Below, piece by piece: positions 1 through 8,413 of a stretch of DNA of 35,068 nt. Made by a program: the position numbers and the translations under genes. The stretch covers positions 1 to 35,068 of the forward strand of contig NZ_JADMJK010000090.1 of assembly GCF_018780625.1 (NCBI RefSeq). The letters are read 5' to 3'. The notes beneath the pieces are model-generated. The model had not been told where the DNA came from. It did no database searches and was given only the letters and a program-made list of their open reading frames with translations. Position 1 is the stretch's first letter. The number at the start of each line of letters is the position of its first letter. The stretch comes from Polaromonas sp. GTDB taxonomy: Bacteria; Pseudomonadota; Gammaproteobacteria; Burkholderiales; Burkholderiaceae_C.

Positions 1-239
<239 letters not shown>

Positions 240-316
240 TGAATTCAAAAATCTCTTACTGCAATCAGGCGCAAAATCAACCAGCGAACCCCAAAACTGC
301 CTGCAAGCACAGCTTT

Positions 317-390
317 TGGAGCGGGAGACGGGAATCGGACCCGCGTCATTAGCTTGGAAGGCTAGGGTTCTACCATTGAACTACTCCCGC
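317..390 (-). tRNA. tRNA-Gly (anticodon TCC), CCA encoded
   Basis: The reverse strand starts GCGGGAG and ends CTCCCGC-T-CCA. The anticodon arm TAGC-CTTCCAA-GCTA gives anticodon TCC. Length is 74 nt. It is the middle tRNA of the Tyr-Gly-Thr cluster. Confidence 0.97.
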
Positions 391-491
391 GCAGCTCTAC
401 CAGATCAACTCACACTCTACTATTTCACAACTCAAGACCGGTCACACGACACTGGCCTTTCGATGCACTCTTACCAAAATCAACTAGAAGT

Positions 492-577
492 TGGTGGATG
501 GGGCTGGATTCGAACCAGCGTACGCGTTAGCGAACAGATTTACAGTCTGCCTCCTTTAACCACTCGGACACCCATCC
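492..577 (-). tRNA. tRNA-Tyr (anticodon GTA), CCA encoded
   Basis: The reverse strand begins GGATGGG and ends CCCATCC-A-CCA. The anticodon loop CTGTAAA gives GTA. A long variable arm, typical of bacterial tRNA-Tyr, explains the 86-nt length. It is the first gene of the tRNA-tuf unit. Confidence 0.97.
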
Positions 578-593
578 TCTAAGTGAACCTCAG

Positions 594-622
594 ATTATGC
601 CACGGGTTTATGTCAGTAGCCA
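594..622 (-). promoter_or_regulatory. Predicted sigma70 promoter of the tRNA-tuf operon
   Basis: Reverse strand: TGGCTA (617-622), a 17-nt spacer, then an extended -10 TGG-CATAAT (594-602). The -10 lies 17 nt before the 5' end of tRNA-Tyr. The -35 is weak, but the extended -10 is good and the position fits a stable-RNA operon. Confidence 0.6.
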
Positions 623-688
623 GCCAATGGTATGGAAATTAAATAAAAGTTGTGGGATGCCAAGGCATTTGCCGTGCACCCGCTCTTT

Positions 689-1423
689 TTACCGACCCGC
701 TTGCAGGCCACGCCACCGGGACACCTGCGAGAAGTGGCCACAGCCGATGAACGGCAGCGGCGGCCGCAGCGCAGACAGCGGCGACGGATGGTTGGCCAGC
801 AGCACCTTGTGGCGGCTGGCGTCTATCAGCGCGCGCTTGCTCTGGGCATGGGCACCCCACAGCAGAAACACCACCGCATGATCACCGCCCGATACCTGGC
901 GAATCACGCTGTCGGTCAACACCTCCCAGCCCTGCCCGGCATGGCTGGCTGGCCGCCCCTCTTCCACTGTCAGGCAGGTGTTGAGCAGCAGGACGCCGTC
1001 GCGGGCCCAGCCCACAAGGCTGCCGCCGGGCACCGGAAAGAGCGGCGGCGGCGTGCCCAGGTCGCGCTGCAACTCCTTGAAAATATTGCGCAGCGACGGC
1101 GGCAAAGGCACGCCGGGCGCGACGGAAAAAGCCAGCCCCTCAGCCTGCCCTCGCCCGTGGTACGGGTCCTGCCCCAGGATCACCACGCGCACCGCTTCGG
1201 GCGGCGTGAGCGCGAGCGCGCGCAGCGGCTGCGGCGGAAAAATCACCGCGCCCTCGGCCAGCCGGCGGCGCAAAAAGCCCAGCAGCTTTTGCCCCGCTGG
1301 ACTCGCAAAAAAAACCTCGGTCAGGGGCCGCCAGCCGGGCGCAACCAGCCAGTCCGACGGGTCGGCGCTGGTCAGACGATCAGGCGCGCTTGCCTGCATG
1401 CCGGCCAACGAAACCTGCTCCAT
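689..1423 (-). CDS. ung: Uracil-DNA glycosylase, family 1
   Basis: Removes uracil from DNA as the first step of base-excision repair. The 244-aa protein is a little longer than typical because of an N-terminal tail. Motif GQDPYHG (residues 84-90) holds the catalytic Asp86. HPSPLSA (212-218) holds the catalytic His and the minor-groove loop, and FIGCGHFSQ is the usual C-terminal segment. It starts 8 nt after the trpC stop, so it is probably the last gene of the trp transcription unit. Nothing in it connects to tryptophan. Confidence 0.95.
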   Translation of the reverse strand: MEQVSLAGMQASAPDRLTSADPSDWLVAPGWRPLTEVFFASPAGQKLLGFLRRRLAEGAVIFPPQPLRALALTPPEAVRVVILGQDPYHGRGQAEGLAFSVAPGVPLPPSLRNIFKELQRDLGTPPPLFPVPGGSLVGWARDGVLLLNTCLTVEEGRPASHAGQGWEVLTDSVIRQVSGGDHAVVFLLWGAHAQSKRALIDASRHKVLLANHPSPLSALRPPLPFIGCGHFSQVSRWRGLQAGR

Positions 1424-1431
1424 GGTCGCCG

Positions 1432-2223
1432 TTACAGGCCGAACAGCTGCTGCAACGCCACGCCCGGGTCGTCGGCGCGCATGAAGGCCTCGCCCACCAG
1501 AAAGGCGTTGACCTTGGCGTCACGCAGGCGCTTCACGTCTTCGGGCGTGGTGATGCCCGATTCGGTCACCAGCAGACGGTCTGCGGGCACCTTGCCCATC
1601 AGCTTCAGCGTGGTGTCGAGCGAGACTTCAAAGGTGTTGAGGTTGCGGTTGTTGATGCCGATCAGCGGCGTCCTGAGCTTGAGCGCGCGGTCCAGCTCAG
1701 CCTCGTCGTGCACCTCGACCAGCACGGCCATGTCGAGCGACATCGCCAGCGCCTCCAGCGACTTCATCTGCGCATCGTCCAGGCAGGCGGCGATCAGCAA
1801 AATGCAGTCAGCGCCCATCACGCGCGATTCATAGACCTGGTAGGCGTCGATGATGAAATCCTTGCGCAGCACCGGCAGGCCACACGATGCCCGGGCCTGC
1901 TTCAGGTAGTCGATGCTGCCCTGGAAGAACTGCTTGTCGGTCAGCACCGACAGGCAGGCCGCACCGGACTCGGCATAGGCTTGGGCAATGTCGGCGGGAA
2001 TGAAGTCCTCGCGCAGCACGCCCTTGGACGGGCTGGCCTTCTTGATTTCAGCGATCACTGCCGGCTGGCCGGCCGCAATCCTGGCGCGCAGGGCACCGAC
2101 GAAGTCGCGTGTATTGACGCGCGACTCGGCGTCTTTGCGCATGGCCAGCAGGGGCTTGCGGTTGATCGCTTCTTCGATTTCTTCGCGCTTGACGGCAATG
2201 ATTTTGTTCAGAATGTCACTCAT
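1432..2223 (-). CDS. trpC: Indole-3-glycerol phosphate synthase
   Basis: Closes the indole ring in tryptophan synthesis (CdRP to indole-3-glycerol phosphate). The ATG at 2223 ([16 protein letters not shown]) gives 263 aa, the normal length for monofunctional TrpC. Family motifs include [11 protein letters not shown] (substrate lysines), [18 protein letters not shown] and VTESGI near the C-terminus. No good Shine-Dalgarno precedes this ATG. The reading frame stays open upstream to 2367 and encodes a hydrophobic segment (separate entry), so the true start could be earlier. It lies between trpD and ung. Confidence 0.93.
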   Translation of the reverse strand: MSDILNKIIAVKREEIEEAINRKPLLAMRKDAESRVNTRDFVGALRARIAAGQPAVIAEIKKASPSKGVLREDFIPADIAQAYAESGAACLSVLTDKQFFQGSIDYLKQARASCGLPVLRKDFIIDAYQVYESRVMGADCILLIAACLDDAQMKSLEALAMSLDMAVLVEVHDEAELDRALKLRTPLIGINNRNLNTFEVSLDTTLKLMGKVPADRLLVTESGITTPEDVKRLRDAKVNAFLVGEAFMRADDPGVALQQLFGL

Positions 2224-2367
2224 GGGATTCCAGTGGGTTGGCAGGGAGGTCGGCGGGTGAACGCCGTTTTGGAAGACTTTCATAAAGATGCGGTGCATCA
2301 CGAAGCCCACGATGATAAACAGCGCAGAAATGCCAAGAGCGATCCAGGCGCCGGGATCGCGCCACAT
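2224..2367 (-). other. In-frame upstream extension of trpC encoding a transmembrane segment
   Basis: Forty-eight codons run without a stop into trpC. They start with ATG at 2367, 4 nt after the trpD stop. The predicted peptide begins MWRDPGAW, then has a ~20-residue hydrophobic helix ([15 protein letters not shown]), then basic and polar residues. Third codon positions are mostly G or C, as in real genes here. It could be a membrane-anchoring N-terminus of TrpC, or a former small membrane-protein gene now fused to trpC. I do not recognise the family. Confidence 0.4.
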
Positions 2368-2371
2368 GGCC

Positions 2372-3415
2372 TCACGCCACGGCGCGCTGGCTGAAGGCCA
2401 CCAGTTGCGCCAGCTTGTCCCTGGCCGCGCCTGATTCGATGGCCGCCCGCGCCCGCTCGATGCCGTGCATCATGGAATCCACCACATTGGCGGCGTACAG
2501 CGTCGCACCGGCGTTGAGGATCACGATGTCGCGCGCCGCGCCCGGCTGGTTGTCGAGCACGCCCAGCAGCATGGCCCTGGACTGCTCGGGCGTTTCAACG
2601 CGCAGTGCGCGGTTGCTGGCCATCTGAAGCTTGAAGTCTTCGGGATGGATTTCGTACTCGGTGATTTCGCCGTCTTTGAGCTCGCCCACCACAGTGGCCG
2701 CACCCAGGCTGACTTCATCCATACCGTCCTTGCCGTAGACCACCAGCGCATGTTCGGCGCCCAGGCGCTGCAGCGCCCTGACCTGAATGCCCACCAGGTC
2801 GGGATGGAACACGCCCATCAAAATGTTGGGCGCGCTGGCCGGATTGGTCAACGGGCCCAGGATGTTGAAGATGGTGCGCACGCCCAGTTCCTTGCGGATG
2901 GGCGCGACGTTTTTCATGGCCGGGTGGTGATTCGGCGCAAACATGAAACCCACGCCCACTTCTTCGATGCACCTGGCAATCGCGTCCGGCGACAGGTTGA
3001 TGTTGATGCCCAGCGACTCGACGACGTCGGCGCTGCCCGACTTGCTGCTGACGCTGCGCCCGCCGTGCTTGCTGACCTTGGCGCCCGCCGCCGCGGCTAC
3101 AAACATGGCGCAGGTAGAGATGTTGAAGGTGTGCGAGCCGTCGCCGCCGGTGCCGACGATGTCGACCAGGTGGGTTTTGTCGGCCACATGGACCTTGGTC
3201 GAAAACTCGCGCATCACCTGCGCGGCGGCGGTGATTTCACCGATGGTTTCCTTCTTGACGCGCAGCCCGGTGATCAGCGCGGCCATCATCACCGGCGACA
3301 TCTCGCCGCTCATGATCATGCGCATGACGTGCAGCATCTCGTCGTGAAAGATCTCGCGGTGCTCGATGGTGCGCTGCAGCGCTTGCTGGGGCGTGATTTT
3401 GTGGCTGTTGGGCAT
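2372..3415 (-). CDS. trpD: Anthranilate phosphoribosyltransferase
   Basis: Transfers phosphoribose from PRPP to anthranilate, the second step of tryptophan synthesis. The protein is 347 aa from ATG 3415 ([14 protein letters not shown]), a normal length. It shows [14 protein letters not shown] (PRPP-binding glycine motif), [28 protein letters not shown] and [15 protein letters not shown]. The longer ORF in the track starts in out-of-context sequence. It follows ltaE by 46 nt and is followed closely by the trpC frame. Confidence 0.96.
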   Translation of the reverse strand: MPNSHKITPQQALQRTIEHREIFHDEMLHVMRMIMSGEMSPVMMAALITGLRVKKETIGEITAAAQVMREFSTKVHVADKTHLVDIVGTGGDGSHTFNISTCAMFVAAAAGAKVSKHGGRSVSSKSGSADVVESLGININLSPDAIARCIEEVGVGFMFAPNHHPAMKNVAPIRKELGVRTIFNILGPLTNPASAPNILMGVFHPDLVGIQVRALQRLGAEHALVVYGKDGMDEVSLGAATVVGELKDGEITEYEIHPEDFKLQMASNRALRVETPEQSRAMLLGVLDNQPGAARDIVILNAGATLYAANVVDSMMHGIERARAAIESGAARDKLAQLVAFSQRAVA

Positions 3416-3461
3416 GGGCGTCTTTAGGGTATGGGTATGTTTTCTGAATGGCAACAGGCCG

Positions 3462-4511
3462 TCAGGCCTTGAAAAATTGGCGCATCGCGGCTGCAGCCTG
3501 GTCAATGCCCGCCTCGTCCACATCCAGGTGCGTGACAAAGCGCAGCCGGTACAGGCCGGTGGCCTGGATGCCCTGCTCGGCCAGGTGGGGCAGCAGGCCC
3601 GCCGACTTCGCCTTGGCAGCACCGCTCAGGTCCACGAACACGATGTTGGTCTGCGGCACCTCGACCTGCACGCCTTCAATTCCCGCCAGGCTGCCGGCCA
3701 GGCGCTGGGCCAAGGCATGGTCTTGCGCCAGCCGCTCGACATGGTGGTCCAGCGCATGCGAGGCCGCCGCCGCCAGCATGCCGGCCTGGCGCATGCCGCC
3801 GCCGGCCATCTTGCGGATGCGGTGGGCGCGTGCAATGAAGCCCTGCGAGCCGCACAGCGCCGAGCCAATCGGCGCGCCGAGGCCCTTGCTGAAGCAGACC
3901 GAGACACTGTCAAAACAGCCGGCTATGCGCGCGGCCTCGGTGAAGGCGTCGCTGCCGGTTTGCGCCGCCTGCGCCACCGCCGCATTGAACAGGCGCGCGC
4001 CGTCCAGATGCCGGCTCAGGCCTTTGGCTTTTGCCAGTTGCGTGGCCTGCTGCAGATAGTCAAACGGCAGCAGCTTGCCGCCCAGCGTGTTTTCAAGCGC
4101 CAGCAGGCGCGTACGGGCGAAATGCGCGTCGTCGGGCTTGATCGCGGCTTCAATGTCAGCGAGGGCCAGCGTGCCGTCCGCCTGGTGGTTCAAGGGCTGC
4201 GGCTGCACGCTGCCCAGCACCGCCGCGCCGCCGCCTTCCCAGCGGTAGCAGTGCGCCATCTGGCCGACAAGGTATTCGTCGCCGCGCTGGCAATGCGCCA
4301 GGATGGCGCAGAGGTTGCTCTGCGTGCCGGTGGGCATGAACAGCGCGGCTTCGAAGCCGAGCATAGCGGCGATCTTGTCCTGCAGCGCATTGACGCTGGG
4401 GTCGTCGCCAAACACGTCGTCGCCCAGCGGGGCCGCCAGCATGGCCGCGCGCATGGCGGCGGTCGGCTGGGTCACCGTGTCGCTTCGCAGATCAACAGTT
4501 TTATGAATCAT
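3462..4511 (-). CDS. ltaE: Low-specificity L-threonine aldolase
   Basis: PLP enzyme that splits threonine or allo-threonine into glycine and acetaldehyde. The 349-aa protein has [10 protein letters not shown] at the N-terminus, [10 protein letters not shown] (168-177) and [14 protein letters not shown] with PLP lysine K209. The usual ENTHN-type segment reads [10 protein letters not shown]. The ATG at 4511 has a strong GGAGG at 5-nt spacing that lies inside a copy of a dispersed repeat (see 4508-4564). It is an unusual member of a trp operon, placed between trpG and trpD. No sequence feature shows why. A related PLP amino-acid lyase cannot be excluded. Confidence 0.9.
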   Translation of the reverse strand: MIHKTVDLRSDTVTQPTAAMRAAMLAAPLGDDVFGDDPSVNALQDKIAAMLGFEAALFMPTGTQSNLCAILAHCQRGDEYLVGQMAHCYRWEGGGAAVLGSVQPQPLNHQADGTLALADIEAAIKPDDAHFARTRLLALENTLGGKLLPFDYLQQATQLAKAKGLSRHLDGARLFNAAVAQAAQTGSDAFTEAARIAGCFDSVSVCFSKGLGAPIGSALCGSQGFIARAHRIRKMAGGGMRQAGMLAAAASHALDHHVERLAQDHALAQRLAGSLAGIEGVQVEVPQTNIVFVDLSGAAKAKSAGLLPHLAEQGIQATGLYRLRFVTHLDVDEAGIDQAAAAMRQFFKA

Positions 4512-4564
4512 TTAAGCCTCCAGCCCAATCAATTCGGACATTTACAGCTATTGAATACATAGCA
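4508..4564 (-). repeat. Dispersed two-hairpin repeat, copy A
   Basis: Reverse strand: AT-rich hairpin GCTATGTATTCAATAGC, a ~20-nt middle, then GATTGGGCTGGAGGCTTAAA. It aligns along its length with copies at 14912, 24487 and 34123 (shared GCTAT..AATAGCT, CC, GATTGGGCT, AGGC). In this copy the distal part is GGCTGGAGGC, and its GGAGG is the Shine-Dalgarno of ltaE. Confidence 0.65.
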
Positions 4565-4567
4565 AAT

Positions 4568-5140
4568 TCACGCCTGCTGCGTCAGGAAGTTTTTCAGCAT
4601 CGCGTGGCCGTGCTCGGTCAGTATCGACTCGGGGTGAAATTGCACGCCCTGAATCGGCAGCTCTTTGTGGCGCACGCCCATGATCTCGCCGTCGTCGGTC
4701 CAGGCCGTGACGGCCAGCACCTCGGGGCAGGATGCGCGTTCGATCGCCAGCGAGTGGTAGCGGTTGACGGTGAATTGCCGGGGCAGTCCGGCAAACACAC
4801 CCTCTTGCGTGGTGGTGATCACGCTGGTCTTGCCGTGCATCAGTTGCTGCGCCCGCACAATCGTGCCGCCGAACGCCGCGCCTATGGCCTGGTGGCCAAG
4901 GCAGACACCCAGAATCGGCAGCTTGCCGGCAAAGTGCTGGATCGCCGCCACCGAAATACCGGCCTCGGCGGGCGAGCACGGGCCGGGCGATACCACCAGC
5001 CGGTCTGGCGCGCGCGCGGCAATCTCGGCCAGCGTGATCTCGTCGTTGCGGAACACCTCGACCTCGGCCCCCAACTCGCCAAAGTACTGGACGATGTTGT
5101 AGGTAAAGCTGTCGTAGTTGTCGATCATCAAGAGCTTCAT
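4568..5140 (-). CDS. trpG: Anthranilate synthase component II (glutamine amidotransferase)
   Basis: Supplies ammonia from glutamine to TrpE. The same family also serves PabB in folate synthesis. The 190-aa class I amidotransferase has GVCLGHQ with nucleophile C80, and HPES with H169 and E171 completing the triad. The ATG is 3 nt after the trpE stop. Its GGAG Shine-Dalgarno overlaps the last trpE codons (CTGGAGTAAGCCATG), so the two subunits are translationally coupled. Confidence 0.96.
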   Translation of the reverse strand: MKLLMIDNYDSFTYNIVQYFGELGAEVEVFRNDEITLAEIAARAPDRLVVSPGPCSPAEAGISVAAIQHFAGKLPILGVCLGHQAIGAAFGGTIVRAQQLMHGKTSVITTTQEGVFAGLPRQFTVNRYHSLAIERASCPEVLAVTAWTDDGEIMGVRHKELPIQGVQFHPESILTEHGHAMLKNFLTQQA

Positions 5141-5143
5141 GGC

Positions 5144-6643
5144 TTACTCCAGTCCTTCTTCCACCAGCTCGCTGGCGCGCAGCAAGGCGCGCGCCTTGGC
5201 TTCGGTTTCTTTCCATTCCAGCTCGGGCACAGAATCGGCCACCACACCGGCAGCCGCCTGCACATACAGCGTGCCGTCCTTGATGATGCCGGTGCGAATC
5301 GCAATCGCCACATCCATGTCGCCCGCATAGCTGAGGTAGCCGCAGGCACCGCCGTACAGCCCGCGCTTGGTCGGCTCCAGCTGGTCAATCATCTCCATGG
5401 CGTGCACCTTGGGCGCGCCGGTCAGCGTGCCGGCCGGGAAGGTGGCTTTCAGCACGTCCATGCTGGTCATGCCGTCGAGCAAAATCCCCTCGACGTTGCT
5501 GACGATGTGCATGACATGGCTGTAGCGCTCGACCGAAAAGGCTTCTGTGACCTTCACCGTGCCGGTCTTGGCAATGCGGCCAATGTCATTGCGCGCCAGG
5601 TCAATCAGCATGACGTGCTCGGCGCGCTCCTTGGGGTCGTTGATCAGTTCCTGCTCGGCCGCCCTGTCGGCTTCTGGCGACGAGGCGCGCGGCCGGGTGC
5701 CGGCCAGCGGTCGGATGGTGATTTTTTGCCCTTCTTCCACCTGCTCCTGGCGCACCAGGATTTCGGGCGACGCGCCGACCACATGGAAATCCCCAAAATG
5801 GTAGTAGTACATATAGGGCGACGGATTCAGCGAGCGCAGCGCGCGGTACAGACTCAGCGGCGACTCGGTGTAGCGTTTTTTGATGCGCTGGCCGACCTGC
5901 ACCTGCATGAAGTCGCCCGCTTCAATCAGCCGCTTGGCGCGCTCCACGGCGGCAATGTAGTCGGCCTTGGCAAAGTCGCGCTCGGCCGGGTGGCCCTGGC
6001 TCGGCTTGACCACGGGCGCGCTGACCGAGTACCTGAGCTGCTCCTTGAGTTCGCGCAGGCGCTTTTTGGCGTTGGCATAGGCCTCGGGCAGCGCCGGGTC
6101 GGCATACACAATCAAATACAGCTTGCCCGACAGGTTGTCGATCACGGCCAGTTCTTCGCACTGCAGCAGCAAGATGTCGGGGCAGCCCAGCGTGTCGGGC
6201 GGGCAGCTGGCTTCCAGCTTTTTCTCGATGTAGCGCACCGTGTCGTAGCCAAAGTAGCCGGCCAGTCCGCCGCAAAAGCGCGGCAGGCCAGGCCGCAGCG
6301 CGACCTTGAAGCGTTTTTGGTAGTCGCTGATGAAGTCGAGCGGGTTGCGCGCCGAGGTTTCAACCACGCGCCCGTCGGTCACCACCTCGGTCCGCATGTC
6401 GGCGCCAAAGCCCGAAGCGCGCACCAGCGTGCGGGCCGGCAGGCCAATGAAGCTGTAGCGGCCAAAGCGCTCGCCACCGACCACGGATTCGAGCAGGAAA
6501 CTGAACTTTCCGCCGTCCTTGGAGTGCGCCAGTTTCAGGTAAAGCGACAGCGGGGTTTCAAGGTCGGCAAAGGCCTCGGCCAGCAGCGGGATGCGGTTGT
6601 AGCCTTGCGCCGCGAGACTTTTAAATTCGAGTTCAGAGATCAC
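5144..6643 (-). CDS. trpE: Anthranilate synthase component I
   Basis: Converts chorismate to anthranilate with ammonia from TrpG. The 499-aa protein has an N-terminal regulatory part with SFLLESV (the region that binds feedback tryptophan in this family). The chorismate-binding domain shows FMQVQVGQRI, RPLAGTRPR, LIDLARNDIGR and FPAGTLTGAPK. The start is GTG at 6643, with GAAGGA 6 nt upstream. It is the first structural gene of trpE-G-ltaE-D-C-ung. A 260-nt leader with attenuator features precedes it, suggesting control both at enzyme and transcript level. Confidence 0.96.
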   Translation of the reverse strand: MISELEFKSLAAQGYNRIPLLAEAFADLETPLSLYLKLAHSKDGGKFSFLLESVVGGERFGRYSFIGLPARTLVRASGFGADMRTEVVTDGRVVETSARNPLDFISDYQKRFKVALRPGLPRFCGGLAGYFGYDTVRYIEKKLEASCPPDTLGCPDILLLQCEELAVIDNLSGKLYLIVYADPALPEAYANAKKRLRELKEQLRYSVSAPVVKPSQGHPAERDFAKADYIAAVERAKRLIEAGDFMQVQVGQRIKKRYTESPLSLYRALRSLNPSPYMYYYHFGDFHVVGASPEILVRQEQVEEGQKITIRPLAGTRPRASSPEADRAAEQELINDPKERAEHVMLIDLARNDIGRIAKTGTVKVTEAFSVERYSHVMHIVSNVEGILLDGMTSMDVLKATFPAGTLTGAPKVHAMEMIDQLEPTKRGLYGGACGYLSYAGDMDVAIAIRTGIIKDGTLYVQAAAGVVADSVPELEWKETEAKARALLRASELVEEGLE

Positions 6644-6762
6644 GGTAAGTCCTTCATCAGAAGACGCTGCGCATCAAAAAACGCCGCCTTCTGTCATTCA
6701 AAACACCCCGAGGTCCGGGGCCGGGAATGCTCTTGCGTGGCGCAGGAGCGCATCAATTCAGC

Positions 6763-6786
6763 AAAAAGCAGGCTGCGGGGCCATGC
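6763..6786 (-). terminator. Candidate trp attenuator (terminator hairpin + T5)
   Basis: Reverse strand: GCA-T-GGC, loop CCCGCA, GCCTGC, then TTTTT. That is a 6-bp GC-rich stem with one bulged T and a T run. It lies 32 nt after the stop of the Trp-rich leader ORF and ~120 nt before trpE. The upstream CGTGC (6789-6785), which overlaps its 5' arm by two bases, can instead pair with GCACG (6828-6824). This offers an antiterminator. Confidence 0.5.
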
Positions 6787-6818
6787 ACGGGCTCAAAACA
6801 ATGAGCGATACGGGCGCC

Positions 6819-6902
6819 TCAGGCGTGCCGGGTGGAACAGGAACGCCAAAGCCAGGCTCCCCGGCCGGCGCAGGCTGTTTGGTTGATGCGATGAATGAAC
6901 AT
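6819..6902 (-). CDS. trpL: Candidate tryptophan leader peptide (27 aa)
   Basis: ATG at 6902 to TGA at 6821-6819, ending in ..AWLWRSCSTRHA. Trp codons at positions 17 and 19 (TGG CTT TGG) sit inside the left arm of a possible stem: GCCT..GGCGT pairing with ACGCC..AGGC. A ribosome stalled there would open that stem, freeing the right arm to form the antiterminator. This is the layout of classical trp attenuation. There is no Shine-Dalgarno. The ATG lies only 9 nt after a predicted -10, so translation may be nearly leaderless. Prediction from sequence alone. Confidence 0.5.
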   Translation of the reverse strand: MFIHRINQTACAGRGAWLWRSCSTRHA

Positions 6903-6911
6903 GTAGGCCAA

Positions 6912-6920
6912 AGTGTAGCA
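6912..6920 (-). promoter_or_regulatory. Predicted extended -10 of the trp operon
   Basis: Reverse strand TGC-TACACT (6920-6912) matches an extended -10 (TGn then TAnnnT). No good -35 is found at 16-18 nt. Transcription would start near 6905, giving a ~260-nt leader before trpE. Confidence 0.4.
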
Positions 6921-7013
6921 AAGACGGGCCGCCCGTTGCTGGCTGCGGACCACCCGCGCCGGGCACAACGACAGAAATAGCCATGGGTACTAACGCTGAT
7001 CTCGCAAACCCTG

Positions 7014-7042
7014 TTGCCGGGGCGCATGGCCGGCTTCAAAAT
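7014..7042 (+). promoter_or_regulatory. Predicted sigma70 promoter of the chalcone-isomerase-like gene
   Basis: TTGCCG (7014-7019), 17-nt spacer, CAAAAT (7037-7042), each 4 of 6 to consensus. It lies about 57 nt before the ATG at 7099. Between this and the trp promoter (6921-7013) I see nothing else definable. Confidence 0.35.
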
Positions 7043-7098
7043 GGGTACACAAAAACGAACGACCGTTCTTTTTAACCATTCCCCGGAGAGACCTACTC

Positions 7099-7686
7099 AT
7101 GACTTTCACCATGCGATGCGTGGCGGGCCTGGCGGCCTGGCTGCTGTCACTTAGCGTTCTGGCCGCGCCGGTCGAGATTTCAGGCGTCAAGCTCGACGAG
7201 TCGCTGGAGCTGCAGGGCAAAAAACTGCAGCTCAATGGCGCCGGCATACGCTACAAGGCGATTTTCAAGGTCTATGTGGCGGCCCTTTATCTTGAAAAAA
7301 AGGCCGGCACGCCAGAAGATATCTACGCCGCAGCGGGGCCCAGGCGCATGCACATCACACTGCTGCGCGAGATTGACTCAAACGAACTCGGCAAAAGCTT
7401 CACCAAGGCGTTTGAGGAAAACGCCCCCAAGGCAGAAATGTCCAGACTGATCCCCGGCCTGCTCAAAATGGGCCAGGTTTTCTCGGACCAGAAAAAAATG
7501 GCGGCGGGCGAAGGCTTCACCATCGACTGGGTACCAGGCACGGGCACCGTGATTTCAGTCAGGGGAAAAGCGCAGGGCGACGCCATCAAGGAACCCGAGT
7601 TTTTCAATGCCATGATGCGCATCTGGCTGGGCGCCAAACCGGCAGACTGGAAACTCAAGGACGAGTTGCTGGGCAAGATGCCCTGA
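7099..7686 (+). CDS. Exported chalcone-isomerase-like domain protein
   Basis: A 195-aa protein with an N-terminal signal peptide (basic MRC, hydrophobic AGLAAWLLSLSVLA, likely cut near LAA). The body matches the bacterial chalcone isomerase-like family: VEISGVKLDESL near the N-terminus, NGAGIRYKAIFKVYVAALYL, then a helical part ending in AMMRIWLGAKPAD. Bacterial members lack a proven substrate, and flavonoid isomerisation should not be assumed. It is probably periplasmic. GGAG precedes the ATG. It is convergent with gph and transcribed alone. Confidence 0.85.
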   Translation: MTFTMRCVAGLAAWLLSLSVLAAPVEISGVKLDESLELQGKKLQLNGAGIRYKAIFKVYVAALYLEKKAGTPEDIYAAAGPRRMHITLLREIDSNELGKSFTKAFEENAPKAEMSRLIPGLLKMGQVFSDQKKMAAGEGFTIDWVPGTGTVISVRGKAQGDAIKEPEFFNAMMRIWLGAKPADWKLKDELLGKMP

Positions 7687-7702
7687 AGCGGGCGCCGTGC
7701 GC

Positions 7703-8413
7703 TTATTGCGGCCAGCGCACCTGCGTCAGCGAGTCAATCAAGCCATCGGCATCCACGGCTTGCACCGGCTCGCCGTGGTTGTAGCCATAGGTCACCAGCA
7801 GCACCGGGCAGCCTGCCGCGCGGGCGGCCTGGGAGTCGTTGCTGGAGTCGCCAATCATCAGGGTGCGGGCGGGTGTGGTACCCAACAGCGCGCAGGTTTT
7901 CAGCAGGGGCAGCGGATCCGGCTTCTTGCGCTCGAACGAATCACCGCCAAACACCGTCCCAAAAAACCCGTCCAGGCCCTTGCGCGCGAGCAGCGCGCGG
8001 GCAAAGGCGACAGGCTTGTTGGTCAGGCACACCAGGGGCAAGCCCGCACCGTGCAAGCCGCGCAGCCCTTCCAGCACTCCCGGATACAACGCTGAATGCT
8101 GGCCGTTCACGGCGGCGTAATGCGCCTGGTAATGGTCAAAGGCGAAGTCGTAGTGCGCCAGCACATCCACCGCGTTTTGCGCCGGCGGCATCTGCTCTTG
8201 AACGTGCGCCAGCACGGACCTGACCAGATGCTCCGAGCCTTTGCCGACCATGCGGTTGGCGGTGGCTGCGTCCAGAGGCAGGCTGTCGTCGGGCAGAGGC
8301 AAATCACCGAGCATCAAATTGATCGCCGCCACGAAGTCACCCATGGTGTCCACCATCGTGCCGTCCAGATCGATGATGACGGCGTCTATTTCGCCGTCAA
8401 TGGCCCACTGCAT
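7703..8413 (-). CDS. gph: Phosphoglycolate phosphatase (HAD family)
   Basis: Dephosphorylates 2-phosphoglycolate, formed by Rubisco oxygenation or DNA repair. The protein is 236 aa from ATG 8413. HAD motif I is IIDLDGTMVDT near the N-terminus. The thr/ser motif is LVCLTNKP, the lysine lies in FERKKPDPLP, and the acidic motif is MIGDSSNDSQAARAAG. The rpe stop and gph start overlap as TGATG. A GTG at 8416 would add one residue. The rpe-gph pair is common in proteobacteria. Confidence 0.93.
   Translation of the reverse strand: MQWAIDGEIDAVIIDLDGTMVDTMGDFVAAINLMLGDLPLPDDSLPLDAATANRMVGKGSEHLVRSVLAHVQEQMPPAQNAVDVLAHYDFAFDHYQAHYAAVNGQHSALYPGVLEGLRGLHGAGLPLVCLTNKPVAFARALLARKGLDGFFGTVFGGDSFERKKPDPLPLLKTCALLGTTPARTLMIGDSSNDSQAARAAGCPVLLVTYGYNHGEPVQAVDADGLIDSLTQVRWPQ

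Noticed and set aside
650-1834. 394-aa plus-strand ORF
   Set aside because: Antisense shadow of ung and trpC; Arg/Gln/His-rich composition typical of the opposite strand of GC-rich genes.
6700-6722. CCCCG-GACCT-CGGGG hairpin between attenuator and trpE
   Set aside because: Only a 5-bp stem with TGTTTTG after it; weaker than the upstream T5 hairpin, so not called as a terminator.
4604-6886. 760-aa plus-strand ORF
   Set aside because: Antisense to trpG and trpE, with no domain of its own. Long open frames opposite GC-rich genes are common.
6758-7039. 93-aa minus-strand ORF upstream of trpE
   Set aside because: Different frame from the leader ORF, no motif, covers the attenuator and promoter.
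7099-7686. Flavonoid chalcone isomerase
   Set aside because: Bacterial exported members share the fold but a flavonoid substrate is not supported.
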